Assembly: GCA_001769805.1 (NCBI GenBank)
Contig: MEPO01000024.1
Location: 113,776 to 177,775, forward strand
Source of the DNA: Bdellovibrionales bacterium GWA1_52_35
GTDB lineage: Bacteria > Bdellovibrionota > UBA1018
Direction: 5' to 3'
DNA: 64,000 nucleotides
A program made the translations under genes and the position numbers. Every line of letters starts with the position of its first letter. Positions within the stretch are counted from its first letter, which is position 1. This document shows positions 17,259-26,600 of this stretch, piece after piece. The notes under the pieces are model-generated. The model ran no database searches, was not told where the DNA came from, and saw only the letters and a list, made by a program, of their open reading frames with translations.

Positions 17259-19065
17259 AGCCGACCTCCGCAATGCCACCGTAGGAAGTCTCCATCTTGA
17301 GCCAGCGGCCGGTCAATCCACCACGGAGGAACCAGTCTGGGGCGAGACTGAATGGAAATTTTGCCTGAAAACTGAGGTCGGCACCTTGTGCTCCGATCAA
17401 GATCGGAGCGATCTGGATGCGATACCGCCTGGTGTTCAATTGAAATAGCGCACCTGCAAGGGGCCGAAAATGAGAGGTCAAGGCTCCCTCCCTCCAACTG
17501 AACTGGCTGGAGTTGCTTAGATACGGACCCACTCCCCAAAACGATTTTTCAAAAACTCCCCAAACCTGAACGAGCGGTGCACTTGCGGTGGCTTGTACGC
17601 CGGGAGGGAGAGGGGTATTGCCACCTTTTGCGCTGACGTTTTCCAGGATAGCAGTCAATCCTAAACGGAAACGTGATTTTTCGAATGCCGGGAAATCAAC
17701 TTCTCCTCGAACTGAGCCCGGGATCCAGCCATTTCCATTGGCGTGATTGGGGTAGAGATCAGATTTGAACGAGCGACTCTGAAAAATCAAACCCAGGGCT
17801 ATTTCGGCGCGCAAAGGCATCGGCGGCTCGCTCCGACGGGGTTGCGCGATTTCAGGGGGTTTGGGCTTCGGATGGGAGAAGGGTAGGGGGTTGTCTTCGG
17901 GTTTCTTTTGGGGTTTCTTTTGGGGTTTCTCTTGGAGTTTTATTTTTTGTTGAGTGAGGGGTACACGCACAGGTGCGGGTTTAATTTCTGGTTTGATCTC
18001 GACTTTTTCAAAGGCGCTGAACTCGCCAACGTCGTCTTGTGAATTGATTCCTGCGACTCTGAAGTAGACGATCGAATCGGCCTCTGGCGAAAGAGTGATG
18101 TAGTTGAAAAGCGGTTCTTTGACGACCTGTTCAGTGATCAACTTCTGGAATTCCGGATCCGCTGCGATTTGAATTTTATACTGCTGCGCACCCGCGGTGG
18201 CTTCCCAGGTAAAGTGGATTGAAATTTCGATCGTATTGATGTCGGTCTCAGCAGCGAACGCCATGGGAAACCAGAAGGAGCTTTGTTGCGGCAGTGTGCG
18301 TGGTTTTATTTCAATCCTGGGGCGACGCAGGCGAGGCGGCGCCATTTTTTGAAGCGGGGGCTCAGGTTGAACCTCGATCCTTCCGTTCGAGAGATCCGCG
18401 AGGACAGCCTTTTGTTTTGCCGCGATTCTTTGTGAGCCGTTGATGACAACCGCTCCGCTTTGAACAATGACTTCGACGCCGTGGCCTCGGGCAATCACGC
18501 GGAAAATCGCGTCAGATCGTTCATCATTGATTCTCAATTCTGAATGGCTGTTTCCAACCTTGAGCACCAGCGGCAATTTCCCGGCTTTACGTCTATAGAG
18601 CGAACCTTTCACAATCCTTGCGGTGATCTGAGCGGGGCCTTGGGTCGGGAGATCTTCAAAGACGATCAGGCTTTCGGGCTCGATCACCACTTCAGATTCA
18701 TCCGGGAAGATAACAACGCTTTCGGAGTCGGCCAGGGTAGCGATGGAATCTTGACGGAAAAGGGATTGGCCGGGTTGCGGAACTGCCCAGATCAGCGTTC
18801 CGGCGGCTTTATGGCGGACGCCATTTGTAACCTGTTTCAAACTGGCTTTGCTGTCGAGTGACTGCAAAACCGCAACGGGGACACCTTGAACGGGGGCGCC
18901 TTTCACCTGCTCGCTGATATCCGCCAGTAGAAAGTAGATCTCACCGGCAAGAATCAGTAAACAGATCAACGCGGGAAGCCAGAGCGTGCGGAAGGGGCCC
19001 GTAGACCAGTTTTGGCTCTCGGGACTGAAGGTTTCGGCACTTGCGGGGCAGCCTGACTGAGTCAT
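17248..19065 (-). CDS. FecR-domain protein fused to an FN3-like segment and C-terminal beta-barrel
   Basis: A 605-residue protein. One membrane segment (about 27-48) follows a short cytoplasmic start. A FecR domain (about 95-240) is seen in ATLADSESVVIFPDESEV, VKGSLYRR and GVEVIVQSGAVVI. A FN3-like part (about 285-385: FTWEATAGAQQYKIQIAADP, IVYFRVAGINS) precedes a Pro/Lys linker with KPQKKP repeats. The last 165 residues alternate polar and hydrophobic residues in strand pattern and end in GIAEVGYGF, the terminal-Phe signature of outer-membrane barrels. The protein thus may reach from the inner membrane to the outer one, or the first segment may be cleaved. It is upstream of, and coupled to, the Gly-rich anchored protein, which it may help expose. 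Confidence 0.85.
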   Translation of the reverse strand: MTQSGCPASAETFSPESQNWSTGPFRTLWLPALICLLILAGEIYFLLADISEQVKGAPVQGVPVAVLQSLDSKASLKQVTNGVRHKAAGTLIWAVPQPGQSLFRQDSIATLADSESVVIFPDESEVVIEPESLIVFEDLPTQGPAQITARIVKGSLYRRKAGKLPLVLKVGNSHSELRINDERSDAIFRVIARGHGVEVIVQSGAVVINGSQRIAAKQKAVLADLSNGRIEVQPEPPLQKMAPPRLRRPRIEIKPRTLPQQSSFWFPMAFAAETDINTIEISIHFTWEATAGAQQYKIQIAADPEFQKLITEQVVKEPLFNYITLSPEADSIVYFRVAGINSQDDVGEFSAFEKVEIKPEIKPAPVRVPLTQQKIKLQEKPQKKPQKKPEDNPLPFSHPKPKPPEIAQPRRSEPPMPLRAEIALGLIFQSRSFKSDLYPNHANGNGWIPGSVRGEVDFPAFEKSRFRLGLTAILENVSAKGGNTPLPPGVQATASAPLVQVWGVFEKSFWGVGPYLSNSSQFSWREGALTSHFRPLAGALFQLNTRRYRIQIAPILIGAQGADLSFQAKFPFSLAPDWFLRGGLTGRWLKMETSYGGIAEVGYGF

Positions 19066-19098
19066 AATATTAAGGATAATCCTGGATCAGTATCTATT

Positions 19099-21213
19099 AT
19101 GACGAATCGCTGGCAAATATCAATTCGAACGAAAATTCTGCTGGTTTTGAGCCTCTTGGTGATCGGGGCTGTGGCTTTCTATCTTTATCTCGCGTCAAAA
19201 ATTTTTTATGAGGACAAAACACTCCTCGTCTACGAACTCAACCAGACGAATGTTCAGACTTTTGGCAGTGAAATGGAAGCCCATTTGAACCGGGTGATCG
19301 ACAAATTGAAAATCGTCGCGACCCTGCGAAGCACCACCGCGATTGCAGAGGCCTTGGCCGAAGAAAGTGAGCTCGTGCGTGTAGGCCTGTTGCGGAAAAC
19401 CCCAGAGGGTCTGATTCAGTCTGAGATTCTGGGCGTCTGGCCAAAGTACCTGGAGACATACTCTCCAGCCGCACCCCAGGGACCGGAATATCTGGATCGC
19501 GTCCGGACCACCTTCCCTATTCCCTTTGAGAGGGTTGTATCGGAAGCGGTTTGGATCAGTAATGTCACTTTGCCTTCGGAGGCAGGCACGGAAAGTCCAC
19601 CCTTGTTTACCGTAGCAATGGCGCTGCTTCGTCCCGGTTCTTCGCCCGAAGTGATCTATGCGGATCTGCGTCTGGATCGCATACTGGAGCTGTTTTCAAA
19701 ACCGGGGATAGCGAAAGTCTATGTGGTCGATTCAGATACGCTTCCCTTGGCCGGAAAAACCGTGGCCAGCTCCCGGCCTGGTAAGGACGATCCTTTGATC
19801 TCGGCAGCACTGCGTTCAAAGCTTCGTTCCGGAGTCCAGCGATTCACAGAACGGACTGGCGAAGAAGAAATCTCGTATCTGGGATCCTATTACAAGCTCG
19901 GGATCGGCAATCTGGTGGTTGCCTCTGAAATCAAGGCCGATGAAGCATTCTCGGCGGCGCGTGTTCTGATCCGCAAGTCCCTGCTCTATGCCTTGATTGT
20001 GATTACGGCTACGTTCCTGCTGGCTCTGTTTTTTTCGCATTCGTTGACGGTTCCGATCCGGCTCATGGTGGATGCCACCCGGCGCGTCGCCAAAGGGAAT
20101 TTCAATGACCCGGTCGTGGTACGTTCCCGCGACGAGTTGGCCCTGCTCGCGAATTCGTTCAACCTGATGACGCAGGACCTGAGGGTTTCGCGGGAAAAAG
20201 TCGAGGAATACAGCCGCGACCTTGAAAAGAAAGTGGAGCAACGGACCGAACAACTGGCTGCGCAAAATGTCGCCATAAAAGAAGCCCAGGAAGCCCTTGT
20301 TCGAACCACGCGTCTGGCGAGTGTGGGTGAGATTGCAGGCCGTGCGGCCCATGAAGTTCTGAATCCTTTGACCAATATCAACGCGCGCGTCGAAAAAATC
20401 CGGAATCAGGCTTTGCAGAAGAACGAGACCGACCTCAAGCTTCTCAAGGAAATCAGCGAGGGTTGGGCCACCGAGTATTCTGCCAAAGGAGCGCAAGGAC
20501 TGCTGGCCGCGCTTTCCGGACCGAGTACCGCTCAGGAAGGCAAAACCCTGTTCGAAGAGGATATTGAGAATATCCGGGCGATCGCGGGCGATGTTCTGGC
20601 CAGCATGACGACCTTGCAGAGTGATACGGTCTTTCTCCTTTCGGAATCAGATCGGATCAATAAAATCGTGAATGGAATGCGCCAGCTTTCGCGGGTTTCG
20701 GGGACGGCCAGGAACATAGCGGTTCATGCATTCCTGGACTCTGCTCTTTCGACGATGAGCGACCTGCTTTTGAAGAACAAGATCAGGATCGAAGTACTTT
20801 ACTGTGACGGACAACCCAGAATCCTTGCTGATAGCGATGAGATGCTTCAGGTCGTGAGCAATCTCCTTCGTAATTCCCTGCAGGCGATCAACGAAGCGCG
20901 CGATCAGAATGGCAAGATCGGTGAGCCGGTCTGGATTCGCATCGCCACCGAGGTCACACCTGCGGGACGCGTGCTGATTCGGGTGGCTGATAACGGACCA
21001 GGTATTGCCGAAGAAAATTTTCAGAGGATTTTTGAACCGACGTTTACCACCAAAAATCCGGACGAGGGCACGGGGCTCGGGCTCTCGATCTGCAGACGTT
21101 TTGTCAGGGCTTATGAGGGAGAGGTCCGCGTGGAAAAGAGTATTTCTGGAGTTGAGACGGTATTCCTGATTGATCTGCCTGAAGCAGGGGAGCAAAGCAA
21201 TGGCAACGCCTAA
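19099..21213 (+). CDS. Membrane sensor histidine kinase with HAMP domain
   Basis: A 704-residue kinase. TM1 is at about 12-30, a periplasmic sensor region of some 260 residues follows (Cache-like by size, not by motif), TM2 is at about 297-318, then HAMP (about 319-372), a coiled coil (KVEEYSRDLEKKVEQRTEQLAAQ), HisKA with H418 in GRAAHEVLNPLTN and HATPase (N-box LLRNSLQAINEA, G1 DNGPGIA, G2 GTGLGLSI). An insertion of some 60 residues sits between the phospho-His helix and the ATPase domain. The gene overlaps the next one by 14 bp, so it starts a sensory operon; both downstream proteins carry receivers that could be its targets. The ligand is unknown. Confidence 0.92.
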   Translation: MTNRWQISIRTKILLVLSLLVIGAVAFYLYLASKIFYEDKTLLVYELNQTNVQTFGSEMEAHLNRVIDKLKIVATLRSTTAIAEALAEESELVRVGLLRKTPEGLIQSEILGVWPKYLETYSPAAPQGPEYLDRVRTTFPIPFERVVSEAVWISNVTLPSEAGTESPPLFTVAMALLRPGSSPEVIYADLRLDRILELFSKPGIAKVYVVDSDTLPLAGKTVASSRPGKDDPLISAALRSKLRSGVQRFTERTGEEEISYLGSYYKLGIGNLVVASEIKADEAFSAARVLIRKSLLYALIVITATFLLALFFSHSLTVPIRLMVDATRRVAKGNFNDPVVVRSRDELALLANSFNLMTQDLRVSREKVEEYSRDLEKKVEQRTEQLAAQNVAIKEAQEALVRTTRLASVGEIAGRAAHEVLNPLTNINARVEKIRNQALQKNETDLKLLKEISEGWATEYSAKGAQGLLAALSGPSTAQEGKTLFEEDIENIRAIAGDVLASMTTLQSDTVFLLSESDRINKIVNGMRQLSRVSGTARNIAVHAFLDSALSTMSDLLLKNKIRIEVLYCDGQPRILADSDEMLQVVSNLLRNSLQAINEARDQNGKIGEPVWIRIATEVTPAGRVLIRVADNGPGIAEENFQRIFEPTFTTKNPDEGTGLGLSICRRFVRAYEGEVRVEKSISGVETVFLIDLPEAGEQSNGNA

Positions 21214-22399
21214 CAACCGGATTCTCGTTGTCGATGATGAGAAGGATATAGTTCAGGCTTATGTGGACTTCCTTGCTCCCAAAGAGATTTCTCCTGCGAG
21301 GCGTTCTTCACGAGTGCCCGGAGGAGCCGCAGAGCCTGCTTTGCTGCAAACCTGTGAAGTTCTGACAGCCACCAGTGGTGAAGCGGCTCTCGCGTTTTTC
21401 AAGGCGGAATACGCGGCCGGGCGGCGAATCGCGGGCGGTTTTTTTGATGTGAAAATGGACGGCGGCATGGATGGTCTCCAGACCATACGTGAAATCTGGA
21501 AGATCGATCGCGACATGCATTGCACGGTGGTTACCGCATATCACGATCGCTCTGTTGATGATATCGACCGGCTTTTCGGCCCGGACTTCAAGGATCAGTG
21601 GGATTATCTCAACAAGCCGTTCACGCTGGCTGAAATCACGCAGAAGGCCCGGCAGATGATGGCGGCGTGGAATCGCATGCGATCACTCGAATCCGCGCAT
21701 GCGCAGCTGGTGTTTTCGGAAAGAATGGCAGCGATCGGTCAGGTCGCGCGAGGAATCAGTCATGAGTTCGGAAATCTCCTTCAAGCCATCATGGGGAAAG
21801 CCGATCTCGCCCTCCAGGACCAGGATCCGGGCAAAATCAAGGAGCGTCTGAATCATATCATTCACGCAGTTGACCGGGCTTCCTTCATTGTCCGGAATCT
21901 GCAGTCTTTCTCCAAAAGTACGGCAACCCGAAGTGCGGTGGATCTGGGCAAGGCTATCAAGGATACTTTGAGTCTGGTGAACCATGAGCTCATTAAACAT
22001 TCGATTCGCGTCGTGGATCAATGCACTGTTTGTGGTCCGGTCCAAGCCAATGCCGCGGAGCTGGAACAGGTCATTCTCAATCTCGTGATCAATGCGATTC
22101 ATGCCATGCCCGCAGGCGGGACAATTGAGATTGGCTGCAAGGAGCTCCCAACCACGAATCCGGCTGACTCGGTGCCAACAGTCATGGCTTGGGTCAAGGA
22201 TTCCGGGACGGGGATTTCGCCGGAAGTGCTGCCCAGAATATTCGAATATGCTTTTACGACCAAAGGCGACAAGGGAAGCGGTCTTGGGCTTTCGATCTCC
22301 AGGGAGATCGTCGAGAAACATGAGGGAAAGATGTCAGTACGGACGGAGGTCGGAAAAGGAACGGCCTTCATCCTCGAATTCAGGAGACAGCAGACATGA
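21200..22399 (+). CDS. Hybrid receiver-histidine kinase, cytoplasmic
   Basis: A 399-residue protein starting at ATG 21200 behind GGGGAG. The receiver (1-150) has VVDDEKD (D12-D13), Asp83 in GGFFDVKMDGG and Lys in YLNKPF; it carries an unusual insert (about 25-50: APKEISPARRSSRVPGG) after helix 1. It is followed by HisKA with H188 in GISHEFGNLLQAI and a HATPase domain (LILNLVINAIHAMPAGG, KDSGTGISPEVL, GSGLGLSI). No transmembrane segment. The receiver-first layout suggests a kinase whose output is set by phosphorylation of its own receiver, probably from the upstream membrane kinase. It overlaps its neighbours by 14 bp (upstream) and 4 bp (downstream). Confidence 0.9.
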   Translation: MATPNNRILVVDDEKDIVQAYVDFLAPKEISPARRSSRVPGGAAEPALLQTCEVLTATSGEAALAFFKAEYAAGRRIAGGFFDVKMDGGMDGLQTIREIWKIDRDMHCTVVTAYHDRSVDDIDRLFGPDFKDQWDYLNKPFTLAEITQKARQMMAAWNRMRSLESAHAQLVFSERMAAIGQVARGISHEFGNLLQAIMGKADLALQDQDPGKIKERLNHIIHAVDRASFIVRNLQSFSKSTATRSAVDLGKAIKDTLSLVNHELIKHSIRVVDQCTVCGPVQANAAELEQVILNLVINAIHAMPAGGTIEIGCKELPTTNPADSVPTVMAWVKDSGTGISPEVLPRIFEYAFTTKGDKGSGLGLSISREIVEKHEGKMSVRTEVGKGTAFILEFRRQQT

Positions 22400-23670
22400 A
22401 ATTCCTTCTGGTTGATGATGATGAGACGGTCCGATCCACCGTCAAGGAGTACCTTGCGGTCCTTGGATTCCAGGACGTGATCGAAGCCGAAAATGGCGTT
22501 GCCGCTCTGACGCAGCTCCGGACTGAAGCCATTGACCTGGTCATATCCGATTGGGATATGCCGGAGATGAAGGGGATCGAGCTCCTTAAACTGATGAAGC
22601 AAAGCCCTGAATGGACGTCAATTCCATTCATTATTATCACGAGCCCCGATAGCCATGAGGAAATGAAGATCAATAATGCCGCCATTGCTGATGTGGACGG
22701 CTATATCATCAAGCCCTTCCGGGTCGAGATTCTTCGGGAAAAAATTGAAGCCGCACGGGCCAAGAAGAGCGCAGAACGCGAGAATGCGAAGGTCAAAGCC
22801 ACTTCGTTTGCAGGCGGAGCGCTGGTCGTGGATGACGACCCCGATTCACGCGACACGGTTGCCGAAATTCTGGTTTCCATGGGTTATGAACCGGTAATGC
22901 AAGCGGAGGACGGTGAGAAAGCCCTGCAGATTCTGTGTGGGAATGTTTCCCGAATCAAAGTTGTTGTGAGTGATTGGGAAATGCCCAATCTGAAGGGAAT
23001 CGATTTATTGCGTGCCCTGCGCGCGAGCGAGGACTCGGCAGTAGCTGGTGTTCCCTTTGTTATGGTGACCGCCCCGGTTTCTGTCGAAAAGTCCAAACTG
23101 ATCTCCGCGATCGACGCCGAAGTGGATCACTACGTCATCAAGCCCTTCACAATTGCAGATTTGCAAAACGCGGTCTCCCTGGTGCTGAAGAAAGCCAAGC
23201 GAAGGCAGGAACTGAATGTCTTCCTGAACGAAGCCCGCCAACTGGAGATCCAGCAGCGGTCGGAAATTGCCGAACAATTATACCGTCATGTGATCGCAAC
23301 CCACCCGGCGGACATCCGGGCCTACGCCGCGCTGGCGGCTATCCGGATGCATGCGAATGGAAAGCAGGGGTTGTACATCGGGGAACAGTTGATCCACCAG
23401 GGAATCAGTGCCAATCCGCTGAATGATCGGGGTTACCTGGAACTTGCGCGGCTTTACGAACGAATCATGTCCCTGGCGAAAGCTGTAACTGCCTTGCATC
23501 AGGGAATCGAGATCTGTCCTGAAAGTGCCGAGCTTCATTTCAATCTTGGTCGCATTCTGCTTCGGACCGGTCGCCGGGATGAGGGGATCGCGGCTCTCCA
23601 GAAGGCCCTCAAATTCGACAAAACCAACGGCGAAGCCTTCAGGCTTTTGGAACAGGCTAAAAACGGTTAA
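22396..23670 (+). CDS. Double receiver protein with TPR tail
   Basis: A 424-residue protein beginning within the stop of the preceding kinase (ATGA). Receiver 1 (1-125) has Asp52 in ISDWDMPEMKG and Lys in IIKPF; receiver 2 (about 140-265) has Asp193 in VSDWEMPNLKG and Lys in VIKPF. The two are alike and result from duplication. The last 150 residues contain tetratricopeptide repeats (AAIRMHANGKQG, YLELARLYERIMSLAKAVTALHQGIE, AELHFNLGRILLRTGRRDEGIAALQKAL), a protein-interaction surface. There is no DNA-binding or enzymatic output, so signal is probably passed by contact with a partner. The ABC exporter gene starts 9 bp downstream. Confidence 0.92.
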   Translation: MKFLLVDDDETVRSTVKEYLAVLGFQDVIEAENGVAALTQLRTEAIDLVISDWDMPEMKGIELLKLMKQSPEWTSIPFIIITSPDSHEEMKINNAAIADVDGYIIKPFRVEILREKIEAARAKKSAERENAKVKATSFAGGALVVDDDPDSRDTVAEILVSMGYEPVMQAEDGEKALQILCGNVSRIKVVVSDWEMPNLKGIDLLRALRASEDSAVAGVPFVMVTAPVSVEKSKLISAIDAEVDHYVIKPFTIADLQNAVSLVLKKAKRRQELNVFLNEARQLEIQQRSEIAEQLYRHVIATHPADIRAYAALAAIRMHANGKQGLYIGEQLIHQGISANPLNDRGYLELARLYERIMSLAKAVTALHQGIEICPESAELHFNLGRILLRTGRRDEGIAALQKALKFDKTNGEAFRLLEQAKNG

Positions 23671-23679
23671 ATTGCTCAG

Positions 23680-26600
23680 ATGCTTTCAAAGTTATTCTTC
23701 CGCGACATGTCTGAAATGGTCCGGCTCGGAATGCACAAGGTCCTTACGGCCGAGGACCTGCCCGAACTCCCCGGACACCTTGATCCTGAAAAGGGAAGAG
23801 TCGATTTTTCAAATCTTCCGTTGGACGGTCCCTGGCTCTTTCTTTTTGGTATTGCCAAGGTTCTTCGTCGCAGGCTGATGCTGCTTCTGATTCTGGCTTT
23901 GGTACTCGTTGTTCTGGATGTATCCGCTCCCATATTGCTCCGCAAACTCCTGCAGATGGTTGCGGGGGCAGCCGCAGGCGAGCTTTCGCTGACTCTGGGG
24001 CTCGGGGTAGCCCTGATTCTTTCGCTGGTCTCGATCGGAAGTTCCGTAGTTCGCCAGCATTTTTTTAACGGATGTCTGGGCACGATACAGATGACGGTCA
24101 ACGGCTTGAATGTCCGAATCTTTCGCCATACGCTTTCACTGACTCGTTCTTCACGTCAGGCAACGCCCGTCGGTGACATCGTGAACCGTATGAGCACAGA
24201 TTCAGATTCCGTGGCCGAGTCCACCTTTGCCCTGCTTCACGGAACCCACGATATTCTTGTCATGTTCGGAGTGGTGTCTTTGCTCTTTTATTTTCTTGGC
24301 TGGGCTGGCTTGGCGGCGGCGGCGCTCTTCCTTGTTGTGGTTCCCGTTTCGCGCAGGCTCGCCATCGTCGATGTCCGCAATAATGATGTACTCCTGACTC
24401 TGAGAGATTTGCGAATCACCTTGATGAGTCAGATTCTTCAGGGAATTCGGGTTGTGAAGTCCTTCGTCTGGGAATCGAAATTCAGGGAAGAAGTCGAGGC
24501 GATCAGACGCCAGGAGGTGGAGGCCCGTCGCAAAATCAATTTTATCGAAGGTTTATCAACTTTGATCTACAGCATGACCGGTACGCTCGTTGCAGTTTGC
24601 TCGTTCGGCCTTTACATATTCCTCGGTGGGAAGCTCGATGCACCAACTGCCTTCTCGTGTATCGCGCTATTTTCATTGCTGGAGGAACCCTTCGGGAATT
24701 TAACCCAGCTTTTATCAGTCGGATCGTCAGCCCGAGTTAGCGCCGCCCGTCTGATCGAATTCTTCAAAATGGAGACTGTCCCAGCCAACCCGGTGCCGCT
24801 TCTGGATTCAAAACAGATTCCAGCAATTGAACTGCGCGGAGTCAGTGCAGGCTACGGTACCGGCACCGAGGTGTTGAAGAATTTCGATCTCAGGATTGAA
24901 GCAGGCGAGTCGGTAGCGATTGTAGGTCCGATCGGCAGCGGCAAGACTACTTTATTGCGGATTTTGCTCGGCGAGATTCCACTGGAACGCGGAGCCTTGG
25001 AGTTTTCAGCAGGAGCGGCGCGAGGTCGTCCTCATCTGGCCTATGTCCCTCAGGAGGCATACATCCTGAACTCATCCCTGCGCGCGAATATTCTGTTCGG
25101 GATGGAGCGGGTGAGTGACTCCCAGCTCGAAGACGTGCTGCGCGCGGTTGACCTTAATTATGATATTTCACAAATGCCCGCGGGACTTGAAACCGAAATT
25201 GGCGAGCATGGAGTTAATCTTTCGGGGGGGCAGAAGCAGAGAGTCGGTCTGGCCCGGGCTGCGATCTTTGATCCGAGTCTGATACTTCTGGACGATCCAT
25301 TTTCCGCCCTGGACGTTTCCACAGCCAAAGGAGTGATGGAACGGCTGCTCTTCGGGAAGTTCCAATCCAAGACCCGGATCGTTGTGACTCACCGGCTGGA
25401 AGATCTGGAAAGGTTTGACAAGGTTCTCTTTCTTGAGGACGGAATAATTCGCGGGTACGCGCCCTATTCGGAGCTGGGCCAGAAAAGTTCCCGTTTCCTC
25501 TCTTTCCTTGAACAGCATCGAACCGCGCAAACGGCCGCGCAGAGCGTTGCCAGTCCCGGTGAGCTGGGACGGTCTGTCGATCCGCCGAAGACCGGCAATG
25601 GGTTCTCGCGGATCACCGATGACGAGGACCGCGGCGTTGGGGCAGTACGTGGTTCGGTTTACTGGGAGTATTTCAAAGCATTCGGGGGAACCCGCCCGGT
25701 CTGGTCGCGCTGGATTCTCGCAGCTTGCATGGGAACCGTGGTTCTCTCGATGGCTCTTCCAATTCTGCGGGATACCTGGCTTGCACATTGGACGAACCAC
25801 CTGTCACCCGACCCTTGGGCAAATTATCGGAATCTCCTGATCTATGCGGCTCTAGGGCTCTTGATGGGCCTCGGGCAGTTTGGAAATATCATTCTTTGGA
25901 TGTCTCGGGGCCTGAAGGCTGCGATCGGGATTCACGACAAGGCTTTTGCCGGAATTTTACATGCGCCGACCCGCTTTTTTGACTCGAATCCGGTTGGCCG
26001 GATTTTGAACCGCTTTTCGACGGATCTGAACTCGGTGGAGCGCGAAGTGTTCTGGAGTTTCTTGCATACGGTTAACATGGTCGCAATGCTGATCGGTCTA
26101 CTCGGAGTGATCCTCTATGTTCTGCCGTGGATGATCCTTGCGGTCATTCCGGTGCTTTTGCTGTATTTTATCGTGCAAAAGGGCTACCGGTCCTCCGCCC
26201 GCGAGACCAAAAGACTGACTTCCATCGCCCGCTCGCCGCGCTTTGCGCATTTCAAGGAGACACTCACCGGGTTGTCGGTCGTTCATGCGTTCCGTCGGGA
26301 AGCCTGGTTCGAGGCGGAGTTTTTCCGGGCACTTCGTCATTATCAACGCATGTATTACGGGATGTCGCGCGTGAATCGCTGGTTTTCAGTTCAGGTTCCG
26401 GTGCTCAGTGGCGGCCTTGCTTTTCTGACTGCTGCGGGGGTCGTATTTTCCGCTCGTTCCCAGTGGATTGCAGTCGGAACGGCCGGACTGGTTCTCACTT
26501 ACGCGAGAAATTTGTGGGGAGTCTTGAACTGGGCAATCCGCGCGTTCAGTGAGGCCGAAGCTAAAATGACCGCAGTGGAGAGACTGCAGCGTTACGGGGT

